Part shown: positions 20,822 to 33,805 of the stretch, in pieces
Numbering within the stretch: the first letter of the stretch is position 1
Layout: each line of letters begins with the position of its first letter
Assembly: GCF_000203795.2 (NCBI RefSeq)
Contig: NW_006281103.1
Location: 1,381,667 to 1,443,824 of the forward strand
Direction of reading: 5' to 3'
Source of the DNA: Batrachochytrium dendrobatidis JAM81
Lineage: Eukaryota; Chytridiomycota; Chytridiomycetes; Rhizophydiales
DNA length: 62,158 nt
Position numbers and translations under genes: made by a program
The notes under the pieces: model-generated
What the model saw: only the letters and a program-made list of their open reading frames with translations
What the model was told of the DNA's origin: nothing
The model's database searches: none

Positions 20822-23800
20822 CTATCTCGCTCGACCTTTGCCCTTGTCTCGTTTTTTGACTGGCTCTTGCTTTTTTTGAAACTGGTCGCGAAGTCTTTCA
20901 TATCGTGCCAGTTCTTCAACAGATACGGATGGTACCAACTCCTCTAAAGCCAACTTAAAATCAGATATCTGCACCAGTACGCGAGATTCCTCTTCTGTAG
21001 CAAAATGATCGAGATAATATTGTGGTGTAAATGGGTACGGATGATCAGGAATTGCTCCTGCGTTATTCATCTCCTCTAAACAGATAGTGTACAACCATAA
21101 ACATTTGGAAATGTCAGTCTGGTATCAACAACAGATAGTCTGGCAATACAAAACAGTGCTTTTGGCATTTACCCAGTCGTGAATCCACATGTGCAATCGT
21201 TCTAGTCATGGCTTTTAAAAGCGCATCTGAACAAAGAGCGTAGAAATCTGCGCCCGTGTAGTTGAATGGACATATGTTTGCCACATCTCTGAGATTGGTA
21301 TCGGGTGCAAAATTAAATCTAGAATAAAGTCGTTAAACATATATCTACATATTACCAAGTACAATACTACCTTACTTTCTAGTCAAAGCTGTCAGTACTT
21401 TAAATTGAGCATCATGATTGTCGGCAATGCCAAGATACAGTAGCTCGTCAAATCTAGACACGATAGTTTGAATTTTGTAAAGTTTAGTACGCATCGCATC
21501 ATTTGAAATACAATTGCCAATAAACATACCTTCCAGGTCGCAGCAAAGCCGGATCAAGTAAATCAGGCCGATTTGTAGCAGCAATCACAAATACATCTGA
21601 AGCGCCATGACTTCCTACATCTGCCATTCCATCCAATTCTGCCAACAACTGACTTACAATACGATCCATCACGCCTCCAGAATCACCCTTTTCTCCTCTT
21701 TTTGGAGCAACGCTATCCAACTCATCAAAAAACACTACACACGGTCTAGCATCTCTTGCTCGCTGAAACACCCTCCTTACATTAGCTTCTGACTCGCCAA
21801 TATACATATCAAGTAGTTCAGGGCCTTTGACAGAAAAGAAATTAAGCGAAAGAGTTGTTGCTACTGCTTTGGCTACGAGGGTTTTACCAGTGCCAGGTGG
21901 GCCATAAAGAAGAATACCTGATCGACGTTTTGCCCCAAAAGCAAAAAGTTCAGGATGATCAAGGGGAAGTCGAATGGTTTCAATAATGGCTTCCTTGACA
22001 TGACCTAATCCACCAATATCTTCCCATTGTACGTTGGGAATTCGCGGTGCACCAATCATTTCAGAATGGTTTGCTCTTGCCAAATCAAGTGCTTTAGATA
22101 TATCCACAGCGGAAAGCGTCACGCCAGCCAAAAGTAGATCGTCTGCAGTTACAGATGGCATGACAGGCTCAAGACTATCGGCACCAAATGTGCAGTAAAA
22201 TCACATGTTATCATTGTCAATTTCAGTTATAAAAACACTCGAGTCTTGAAACACAATCTTACATTGCATTGTCTATTCTCTTGATCGTTTCAATCCCAGC
22301 AGTAGAAATTAACCTTGCAATATTTCGTGCTGAAAATCCAGCAGTTTGAATCGCAATATGGTCAATATGTACATCATTGGATACATCCACGTCATCCAAC
22401 AATGATGCAATCAAGGATTTCCGCTGTGTTTGCGACAAAGTCTAGCAAGTATAGTATTAAAACAACCTGATTTCAAAAAAAATCCAAGTGATGAATCAAC
22501 TTTTGTGTTTAAACCTACCTGACATTTCATATCAAATCGAAATAGTCGTCGGATTGACGCATGAACTTTTTCGATATCATGTGTGGTGGCAATCACCAAA
22601 ATCGGGCCATGATTTTCTTTTCCTTTCTTACTAGTTAGCTTGTTGAGTGACGCAAAGAAAGCGTCTTTAAATTCAATGGGTGTTTCAGATGACTGCTGTG
22701 GATTTCCACCTAATCCTTGACATACAGCATCTAAATGTCTTAAAAGAATCACGCTCGGTGCACATTCAATTGCACGATCAACGCATATTTCCAGTAACGC
22801 CAGAGATTTTGTCATGGGCTCGCGAGTAAGATCATAACAGTTGAACTCGACTACATGTAATCCTAGTACACGACATAATTGAAGTGCTAGTATACGTTTG
22901 CCTACACCTGTTGCTCCATGAAGCAATAGAGTACAAGGAAACCTCGAATGCAAGTCAGTTACTGCAAGATATGTACTGCAAATATCTACCAGTTCATCAA
23001 AACAGGAATGCACAATCGTTGTGTATTTTGAAATGGCGGTACCACTTGGATCTGCATCAACAAAATGTCAAAATATAGTTGGTAATTATAATACTGAATA
23101 AACTATCAAATAAAATAACGCACTTGAGTTTTCAGGAAGTCTTGAATGCACCAATCCAGTTTGAACAACCTTTGTGATTTGGCTATCCACAACAGCTGTT
23201 TGCAACGCTCCTTTGCATGATTTAATACTCGATACTTCAAAGTAGTAATAATCTACAAAAGCTCCAGAAACAAACCTAATGCCAACAATTCAAGTCAAAG
23301 TCTGGTATTTAAATCAACAGTATAATTCAACAAAGCTTACTTTATGTCCTTTTTTAGCTCTAAATTCTGCAATGCCATTTTTTCTTTGATCATGGATGAG
23401 ATACCTATATATACTATGATTAGTAAAATAAATTGAAAAGGTGCTGTAAAGTCGATATATTCCATGTTATAAGCATACCATCTACAGGAACAGCTATCCA
23501 ATCGCCCTGGCTCACCAAACGCTTTTTTTTGGAAAGCATATTGGCAAGCTCGATCAATGCAATATCCAAGTAACCACGATGATTTGAGTAGGGTGAACAT
23601 ACTCTAGCAAGCGTGATTTCGCTAGCAACAGGTATATCAGATAGCTCCAAACGATCGGTGGGTGTATATATACCTACCATAATGGGCTCAGATGTCCATT
23701 GTGAAAGAGGAGATACATTCCGTAGTAAAAGTGGAGAAGCTTTAGAGACCATAGAATGCTCTGTACTAACGTGATCATTACTACAGCCATATATCTGCAC

Positions 23801-24863
23801 CAGATATTTGTCGTGACGTGGTTGATCTATTGCTTGGATATAAACCCAATCACCATTGCAAAGTCCAAATTCCACTAGAAATGCCATGGATACACAGATG
23901 GAACGATCATCCATTTTTGTAAAACACTTGTCAGTATGACATTGGAGAACTAGATTGCCCATATAAACATTGGTAATGGTCATCACGTTGCCATGAGCAA
24001 ATTCTGCCTGATAAATACAATTGTGTTGATCGTCCAAATGAATAGCTTGAACATTGGAATCTAAAGCGGGAGTATGTGGCAATGATTCGTCCAAATGAAC
24101 AAAAACAACGTCAGTTTCGACGACTATAATTCCCTGCATGACCGGATCGCATGCAAGCACTCGATACGTATATGTTAAAGTAGAATCTGGCGAGTCGACA
24201 CAAACTAGAGATCCCACTCTGATGACTGTATTGCTGGCCATGAGCTGCCCGCTTACATATTCCGGATCTATGACAAGAATAAAATTAAAATCCTACATTA
24301 CTTTTTCAACTACTATTTCAAACAGTACCTTGAAATGCGAATTGAGATGAAGCTTGATCCAGTGCATTCAAAATAACAGAATTTAGATTCAAAATAGATA
24401 CAGGAATGACCGTGCATTCAAGGTCTTTTCCATCATCAATCGCATGAATCAATTCCTTGTGCATAATGTTATTTTTTATAAAATGATTGGATATCCATAT
24501 AGTATTGGTATCATCAATACCACATGATGTTGATGAGATATGAGCAAAAACAGTGAGAGTTGAATCCACATCTGCAGATGCTTCGGTTCGAGTAGAATCC
24601 AGTACAGATGGTAGAAGAATAGCAACTCCAATACACTCTGTTGAATGCAATAAAGCATCGTCAGAATTGATGCTGTCCTGCTTATTGGGATTTAAATAGA
24701 ATGATTTTGCTGCTTGACTTAATGATCTCCATAACGATGCATTAGCAGTGATGTCCAACGCATCGCTTTCAAGCGATGATTTCAAACGACATGCAATTCT
24801 GGGTCGTTTGTCCAGCGACAAGAGTGGACTCGACTGTTCTTGATTTCCTGATATTAGAATCAT
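20822..24863 (-). CDS. PEX6: peroxisomal biogenesis AAA ATPase PEX6
   Basis: Ten exons (24863-24329, 24267-23479, 23404-23341, 23275-23124, 23051-22519, 22441-22263, 22174-21530, 21453-21376, 21318-21173, 21075-20822) total 3375 nt, giving 1124 residues; every junction keeps phase. The first ~500 residues are the poorly conserved N-domains. D1 has a Walker A of GATGVGKR (about residue 560), but its Walker B position reads [10 protein letters not shown] without the DE pair, the degenerate D1 usual for Pex6. D2 (about 750-1000) is canonical: [59 protein letters not shown] and [21 protein letters not shown]6 works with PEX1 at the peroxisome membrane to extract ubiquitinated PEX5 for recycling. 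A charged Lys/Arg tail ends the protein. Confidence 0.96.
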
Positions 24864-25709
24864 GCAATCAATATTTAAATCATTCGTCTAGTCATGATTT
24901 CATTGCAAGAAACAAGACACTTGCCTGTCATGAACGATCAATGCTTGTCATTCGTATGGAAAACTGCAATGTTAGTATGAAATCAGATGTGGTTGAAGAT
25001 GAGCAACACTCACTATTTTTGGTATATTTCAAGCGTATCGAGTATAAAGAAAAAGTCATAAACTGCAGCTGATTACAAGTTTAATGGCGACTAAAGTGTC
25101 AATGAACATGAAAACATGAAATATATATTTTTATAAAAAACTCCACTTTCATGTTTAAACATTCTGGAAACGAGTTTTTTGTCTGTAAATTACACGATGA
25201 ACTTGAGTTGGCGTGCAGATTCTTTATTGTTGAAAATCAGTTGTGCAAATGCAAGAAGTTGTAGATTCTCAATCTCACTCTTATTCAGACGTGCAATGGC
25301 CAGAATCAACCCGATTGTAGCTTTACAACTAGACGTTCGCGTGAAGATTTCAGTCTGTTAATCTTGCTCATGTATGAAGAATAATGATGTTGATTCGCCT
25401 CTAAACTATGAGTGCAAGATCGCAACTACCGAAACAACAACATCGACCATGCACAAGTGTGGTGAAGTCAAGTTTACACGAGTACATGATATACACGATA
25501 ATTGCTAACCAGAAATTGTGACAAATCAATCATTTGTCATGACTAAACTGACATAATATCAGTCAAATCCCATGCATTATACATTCCAATCATAAAAGCT
25601 GACAGTTATTAAAGTTTTGAATCGTTTATTTAAAGCAACCATCCTATTTTACTACAGATCAATATTCTGAATCAACATATAAACCGAGATGCAATCCAGT
25701 TGATTCATA
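24864..25709. other. intergenic region upstream of PEX6
   Basis: 846 bp between the PEX6 start and the CLC stop. Near 25100-25165 there are short inverted ACATGAAA/TTTCATGT stretches flanking an AT-rich loop. I see no coding sequence, tRNA or clear repeat. Confidence 0.5.
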
Positions 25710-28700
25710 TCAAGAAAATAATTTCCATCTTCTATTAAATGGATTAAACCTATTGAAATTCTCGGATGCAAGGGTTGTAGTTTGCCCATCTACCAGCTGT
25801 TCTTCATCACCCTCAGTGGATATCCTCAATCTCGTATTCTCGCTCAGTATTTCTGGATTTAAATTCACTTGCGATGTCTGTCCAGATGACATGGCACTTT
25901 CCGCAAAAAGAATATCCGTCATTAATCCGGGTGTCAACCCAACTGAACATATCAGTTCATCTTGCGAATAGATCGTGGCCAGCAGATCCTTCTTTGTAAC
26001 AAGTCCTTTAAGACATCCAGCTTCTTTTACAATAATGACACGCGGTCCAAGTTTCTTGAACATATCCTGTGTTGTACGTCAGAGTATTCAATCAAACAGG
26101 TGATGAGTGGCTATTAAAAGAATCCAAAGTCTTGGAAAATTCCATCACAAAAAAACCATTGATACTCACAATTACAAATTCAATCGGTACAGAGGGATCA
26201 ACGCCAAGTGGAGTCTATCATTTACAACAGCATCATAAGTACTACAATTTGCTTTCTACAAACAACTTGAATGATTGACATACCTGATCAACATAGTATG
26301 CAAGATTGACTGTATCTGCTGTTGATGGATTGGTATTAGAGCTACCAAATCCAGGTGTGTCCGCTGTCGGTACAATGAAAGATTCGCTTTCATTAGCAGG
26401 AGTAGACCAAAAATCTGGATTGTCAAAGAAAACTACAGTATGTGCAGCAATAGTATGATGCATCTTTGCTTTTTCTATATAAAATATACAGGATTCAGTT
26501 TTAAGCACCAGGATTCATGCATCAGATGGAATTAAACTATACATGTACAGAAATCCACTTTACCGATTGCGTATAAAAGATCGCCTCGTGTGATATATCC
26601 AACAATGCTCGTATCTTGATCCGATTGAATAATTGGAAATCCTTGATAGTCATAAGAGTCGAGTAAAGCCTCTACAAACCCCATATTTGACAAATCAAAT
26701 CAACTTTTCATCACTTTATGAAAGCATGCAAATATGACTTTCAACTCACCAATATCCGATAGCATCATTCCTTTTCCCTTAAAGCAAACCAAATGATCAA
26801 TGCTGGTCATTGCCTCACTTACGTTGGTACCAATAATTTCATCGACTCTAGGGTCAAGAAAAGGGAATGCTTTGATACGAATCATGACCTCGACCATACC
26901 TCCATGTCCAAATAAATCACCAACAAGTTTGGCCACCATGACTGTAACCATACAAGGAATAATATAATTGAGTGTTCCAGTAAGCTCATACATGATGACT
27001 GTAAGGGACACGGTAAGCTTCGTTACTCCCTATGAATTGCCAATGGTAAGAGAATTAGGACCTAAAGCAGAATAAGATGGAATAACCAGGCTGCCGAATA
27101 AAGCAACATCTACTTACACCCAGTCCTGCCATGGCTCCCAGCAGCGCGTACATTCCTGGAGTAACACAGGATTTCTCTGGTGGACAACTAAAAAACAAAT
27201 CTAAATGCGGATATGCACTGTATCATACAGATTAGAATATTAAACTATTGTTCTGCTTTTGAGTATACACATAGAATCACATACATTTGCCATTGTTCAA
27301 CTGAAATACCGAGAATTCTTCCAAAAAGTGCTCCCCATACCATTGACGGAATGCTAGACATATTGAGTTGGTTATCATACAAAGTATCAAACGTATGCTA
27401 AACATCAATCTCTATCATCGCATTCAAACTTACAATATTCCTGATGGCACTTTGGTGCCAATAGTAATCGTTGTCAAAATTGTTCTGATAATCAATGCAA
27501 ATACAAGCAATACAATCGTGTATCCCCACTGCGTACTACACAACAGCGGTATTGGTATATGCGTAACGCCATAAACTATAAGCATCACTATAAAAATATA
27601 CAATAGAACAGGGTTAAGTGTGTTTACCTGCAAATGCCAATACTGTCTTGATATGTGTCACATTCCTTGAACAGTGTTTCGAGCAACTCTAAACTGTCGA
27701 TCCTACAATCATAGCATCATATCAGTACTACAACACCTTGAAACACGTTTAAATATAACAAGTAAATGCACCTTGTAAACACATTCATGTATCCAATGGC
27801 AGCAGTCAGTGCAGAAATAAGAATAATTTCTTTGACTGGACTAGATTTTGACCATCCGTTCTGGCGACGAAAGGCTTGATACCACAAACTGCATCGAATC
27901 ACCAACGCACCCGTAAGTCCCTACCAAATTGTATTGATTCACATCAGATCAGCTGTAGCAAATACGTGATGATTGATCAAATGACTTACACCAATGATTC
28001 CAATAAGCACAAATGAAATCATTTCAAAAAAAAACCAGTTGCGTGAAAGTGTCACTTGGAACATGACACGTTTTCCTCGATAAGGATCAATAAACTAGAC
28101 AGTATGATGAGCATGTTAGATTACAGATGAGTCCAAGTATCATCAAATAGCTGGCATTGTATTATACCTGCAAGGTCATACGTGATACCAATGCACAAAA
28201 AAAACTGGTCAGCATCGTTTTTGTTGGAAAAAACGAGCTCAATTCCTTTAATTACAACGACATATTCCAATACTATGTTTAGTGTGTATATCACAAGACA
28301 AACAACGCCTTGATACAATCATAGACCTTACCTCGAGAGAAAACAACACACCTCCGATTGGAGCTAATTGAATTGTCAAATGGTTAGGCTACCGACTCCA
28401 TTTATGCAAGACCGGATAGTCATAAAATATACTACGCGTTACCTCCAAAAGCAACTGCAATTCCAGCAGCAGCAGACGCTACGTCAATGCACATTCACAG
28501 ATGATATAAGTCATTGTGTTTTACAACTTATCCAACAATCTTGGAATCATACCTGACAGTATCTCCCTTTTTCGTGCTAATCAAGTGCAAAGTGTATCAA
28601 CATGCTCGAGTGTTTAGTAGACATTCTGTTTCAAAAATTTGGTCAAGATTACAAACTAGTGTACCTTCATTGGCTTTATATTTTGGAAATAGCCGAGGAA

Positions 28701-30260
28701 AAATATTGCCAATACTGCATGCAATATGTACCATGGGTTCCTCTTTTCCAACTGCTAAACCCGAGGCGACTGCAAGAGGCTAGAATTAAACATTCAGCTC
28801 AGCAAACCACTTGAAACGATCAAGTAAATGGATTTATATATAGTGTTACCAATGCAAGACTTTTGACTATTAGTGTGCGTAATCCCAAAAACTCTTTGAT
28901 GATAAATCCACCCAAAATGGTTTTGATTTCAGCAGCACCAGATCCAGCTGCGTACATTGCAAGTCGTGTAACCATGATAGCAGAACACGCTGCAAACACA
29001 ATCTATACAATACGATTTGGTTTAGACAAACATGACAATATGGCAAGTGTTTCAATTGGCTTACCGAAAACAAGCCATACAATACAAAATTGACCAGCAC
29101 ATTGTATTTTGCTCCAAATATGACCCAACTCCATGGTTGAAAATCTCTACAGTATCCATCTTGAAAACAATTCACAATGATTTAAATTAGAATTACGTCT
29201 GATAAGCTTCAAACGCCAGTGTTTAACACACCTGTTCGTACGAGCCCAGTGCAGCAGATATCTTTACTGAGATACCACTCGGTGATGCATACGCCCTGCT
29301 TGATATCTGTCAGCCAGGCAGCAATGATATCGATCCACGCAGCGGCACAGCCAATAGAAATACCTATGATTGACACAAGCAGCCATGACTGCATTGAATC
29401 AAATTGGGAGTAAAAATAGGACTTCCATCCTGGATATTGTCTAGCAAGCAATCTATGTTTGCGCCTATGATCTCTCATCAAATCACGCATCCAATCTAAG
29501 TGACAATAAATCATTGAATATGTGTTGATGCTGAGTGAGTCTTGTAGTGCAGATATACTTTCAAACCACAAACGAGGCTTATATCAACTTTTCAGTCTAT
29601 ATAGCCTTATTCCTGACATGTTAACTCAAGACTGCATTTACCAATAGTTGTGAAATCCTCATATGGAAGAATCAAATCTTGAACTCCAGCAGCATCTAAG
29701 CTATCGACTGTTTCCTGAAATGGATGAGAGAAGACCTCGGACCCATTGATGCCATCCGATTCAAGTCCAGATGACACGAGTGACGAGGAATGCAAGTTGC
29801 TGGAGCGATTCTCAAGTTCGCCCAGCCAACGTTTATTAAGTGGATCAGCTAAAAACAGTTTCCTAGATTTTCTAGAATGTATGGGTCTAGAAGAACTTGA
29901 ATGGCCTGGCTGCATAGGCTCAGTAAGATTAGAAGGTCCATAAAGTCTAGTCAAAGATGAAGCTGATGCAATACTACTGGATGAGGGTTTGGGTAACGAT
30001 GTGGTATTGAATTCATCCATGAGAAACGAGTTTGGAGATAGATGCTCCAGAAGCGGAGAGTTTTGCTGTGATTGTACTAGTGGTTGCTGACCATGACTAT
30101 TATTACTATCTGTTGCAGTGACACAAGGACCAGTTGTGGCCAATACAGTGTGATGATCATGCAGAGTGGATAAATGCAATGACTGTCGAGTGTGACCAAC
30201 CCTTCTTTTTGGATTGGTATCAGCACGATAGTTGCTGATAGAGAAATCTCTGTTGTCCAT
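25710..30260 (-). CDS. CLC-family chloride/proton exchanger (ClC-3/4/5 or Gef1 type)
   Basis: Nineteen exons: 30260-29642, 29495-29232, 29159-29065, 29002-28850, 28779-28665, 28576-28553, 28478-28443, 28363-28332, 28245-28168, 28094-27990, 27920-27772, 27702-27628, 27535-27434, 27353-27285, 27187-27118, 27029-26750, 26671-26564, 26474-26284, 26066-25710. They total 2922 nt, 973 residues, all in phase. A ~205-residue disordered Ser-rich N-terminus precedes the channel domain. Landmarks are [19 protein letters not shown] (anion-site loop), GKEEPMVH (gating glutamate kept), [20 protein letters not shown] (proton glutamate kept), [20 protein letters not shown] and [15 protein letters not shown]. 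Two CBS domains form the C-terminal cytosolic part ([40 protein letters not shown]). Both glutamates point to an endosomal Cl-/H+ exchanger rather than a pure channel. The residue after the gating Glu is Glu where Gly is usual. Confidence 0.96.
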
Positions 30261-30685
30261 GTCCACTGGGATCCTGTTGATCTATCCAATGTAAAGTTTG
30301 AATTTACAAAACCAAAATGTTGAATTTCTGTTCTGCCACATGTAAAATGAAATATTAAAGTGTTTAAACAGCCAATTTATTAACCATTTTAAACGACTGA
30401 ATTTCTAGTCTTGTAATCAACGACAGAGTTGCTGGTTTTGTAATCAACTGCAGTGTCGCAAGACACGATTTTATCCATTCTTGAACTGACAATCCAATAA
30501 AATGGTTTTGTACAGCGTGTCATTCCAAACACTGAGAAAGAATCGAGTGTTGACAATGCGGAAAGATAGTTAATCATGATTATTCCGAAGCAACTGAAGC
30601 AATGCTACAAGAAAAGTATTCCATCAACTTGATTATAAATACGCGAACAATTTTCCTCGACTGAATCGAGTCAAACTACAAACTG
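30261..30685. other. divergent promoter region between the CLC and HTD2 genes
   Basis: 425 bp between two start codons. It contains a short imperfect direct repeat, TTGTAATCAAC followed by CAG, at about 30410 and 30438. It also has a CACATGTAAAATGAAAT stretch (about 30337) that weakly resembles the ends of the interspersed element family. No gene is supported. Confidence 0.45.
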
Positions 30686-31897
30686 ATGAATATGTTGCTC
30701 TCGTTGACCCATTCAAGAAAAATGCCATTCGCTAGTCTGGCTCATCAGTTGCGTATATCTAATATGCTGTACACTACTTCAAGTGAAGCTACTAAGCGTG
30801 CCATGACTTGCACTTCCGAAACGGTCCAACAAGTCCATGACTGGAAAACTCGTTTGCTTCAGCATTCTCTTCATGATGTAGACGAGATCACTGCATCTAA
30901 TCAGCAGTTGCTTAAAATGACCATCGATCCTACTTCTCTTTCTTGTGATAGAGCTGCTGCCGTGAAGAAACTATCTAATCCTGAATTCTCTTCTGCACTC
31001 AAATCTCTTCCTCCGATTGGCGCTTCCATTCATCCTGGAACCCATTTTACACTATTTCCTATACGTACTCCCGAACCACTTTTGGCTTTGGATGGATATG
31101 ATACTGACTGGTCTCCACCAAGTCCATTTTTACAGCGTATGTGGGCAGGTGGAGTCATTGAATGGCATGCTAAAAATCCACTAACTATAGGACAGACTGC
31201 TCGTCAGACTACTCGCATGGCAGATGCTCAACTCAAACCTACTGGTCGTGGAAATGCAGTCTTTGTTACAATTCAAAAGAACATTTCCAACGATATTGGA
31301 CCTGCTATCACTGAACATCGCTCATACGTATACCTGGAAAATAAACCAGAGATTACCTCGGATGCTGTCAATGCCAAGCGTGCCATTAAAAGTATGTTAT
31401 TCTTCCGCTTGTGGATAAACTTGTAAAGCTTTAAACTGGAATGTATTCATGATTTTTCCGTTGTGTGTGGAATTGGATTCTTGATGAACGAGATTTGATA
31501 ACCAATTTGGTAAATCTGTTTAGAATCTCTAACGGCCGACTTTCAAACTACCGTTCTTCCATCAACAATTTCACTTTTCCGCTTTTCTGCCATCACATTC
31601 AATAGTCATTTGATTCATTATGATCACATTTACGCATCCAAAAAAGAAGGTTATCCTGTTTGTCTTGTTCATGGTCCAATGACATGTACGCTTCTTTTGG
31701 ATTTGTTTCAACGCAATGCAAATGGGAAGCAGATTCGTAAATTTTCGTATCGTGCCATCAGCGCAGTGCTGGTTGGCAAACCGTTGACTCTGAATGGAAA
31801 ATGGGCTACAGACTCTGCTGGAAAACCATACTGTGAACTATGGGCTACTAATGATCAGGGTGGCATGGCAATGAAAGGAACTGTAGAATTCGATTAA
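30686..31897 (+). CDS. HTD2: mitochondrial 3-hydroxyacyl-thioester dehydratase (HTD2-like)
   Basis: Two exons, 30686-31391 and 31524-31897, give 359 residues. The fold is MaoC-like hot dog: the hydratase signature is FRFSAITFNSHLIHYDHIYA followed by KEGYPVCLVHGPMTCTLLLD, with the His and Asp of the active site present. Upstream, WAGGVIEWHAKNPLTIGQ and the FVTIQKNISND segment match the N-terminal half of HTD2 proteins. The N-terminus (MNMLLSLTHSRKMPFASLAHQLRIS) is basic with Ser and lacks acids, as in a mitochondrial presequence. In yeast Htd2 catalyses the dehydration step of type II fatty-acid synthesis that supplies lipoic-acid precursor. The first exon ends in phase 1 at A|GTATGT and joins at TTTAG|AA, restoring KSLTADFQTT. 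Confidence 0.92.
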
Positions 31898-32031
31898 ACA
31901 TGTGTCCGTGATGCAACCCAGAGCAGTTCTTTGGTCTGATATTATATTGTCATGTGTTGGTTATATTTGATCAAAATATAGTATAGTTGAATGAATGCGT
32001 ACTGGACAAAAACGTCGAGTATATTCCACTT
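31898..32031. other. convergent gene ends (HTD2 and ALAD)
   Basis: Only 134 bp separate the two stop codons. The stretch is AT-rich and offers the 3' untranslated regions of both genes; no other feature is seen. Confidence 0.5.
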
Positions 32032-33481
<1,450 letters not shown>

Positions 33482-33805
33482 TGCAGTTCAATATCAGAAA
33501 TAAATTGCAAGAATGAATTCAATCAAAAAGTGCAAGTTTGCTGCCAACAGAATTCAATGGTTTCAAAGCCTGACGTCGTGCTCATCAAATGCCAGTTTGT
33601 ATTACGCAGTCTTGCAAGTTAATTCCAACTCATTGCGTTAATGGCAACTCGTTGAATTAAAATACCAAAATGATTCTTAAAAACATTCATTTATACTTTT
33701 TTGATTTCAAGACTAGTTTAATCTGAAAATATTTCAACCGAGTTCAAACCATCGCATCTTCAATTTATTATTAGAAATATAGTATACACTCCAATATAGG
33801 TTATC
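33482..33805. other. divergent promoter region (ALAD and BAR-like gene)
   Basis: 324 bp, AT-rich, between two start codons. No repeat or gene is recognised. Confidence 0.5.

Noticed and set aside
22541..22960. Missing Walker B acids in PEX6 D1 as a sign of a pseudogene
   Set aside because: A degenerate first AAA domain is normal for Pex6; the second domain is intact and all ten exons keep frame.
28900..29002. GSGAAE in place of GSGIPE in the CLC protein as a novelty
   Set aside because: From memory, fungal CLC proteins often lack the Pro at this position, so it is not clearly unusual.
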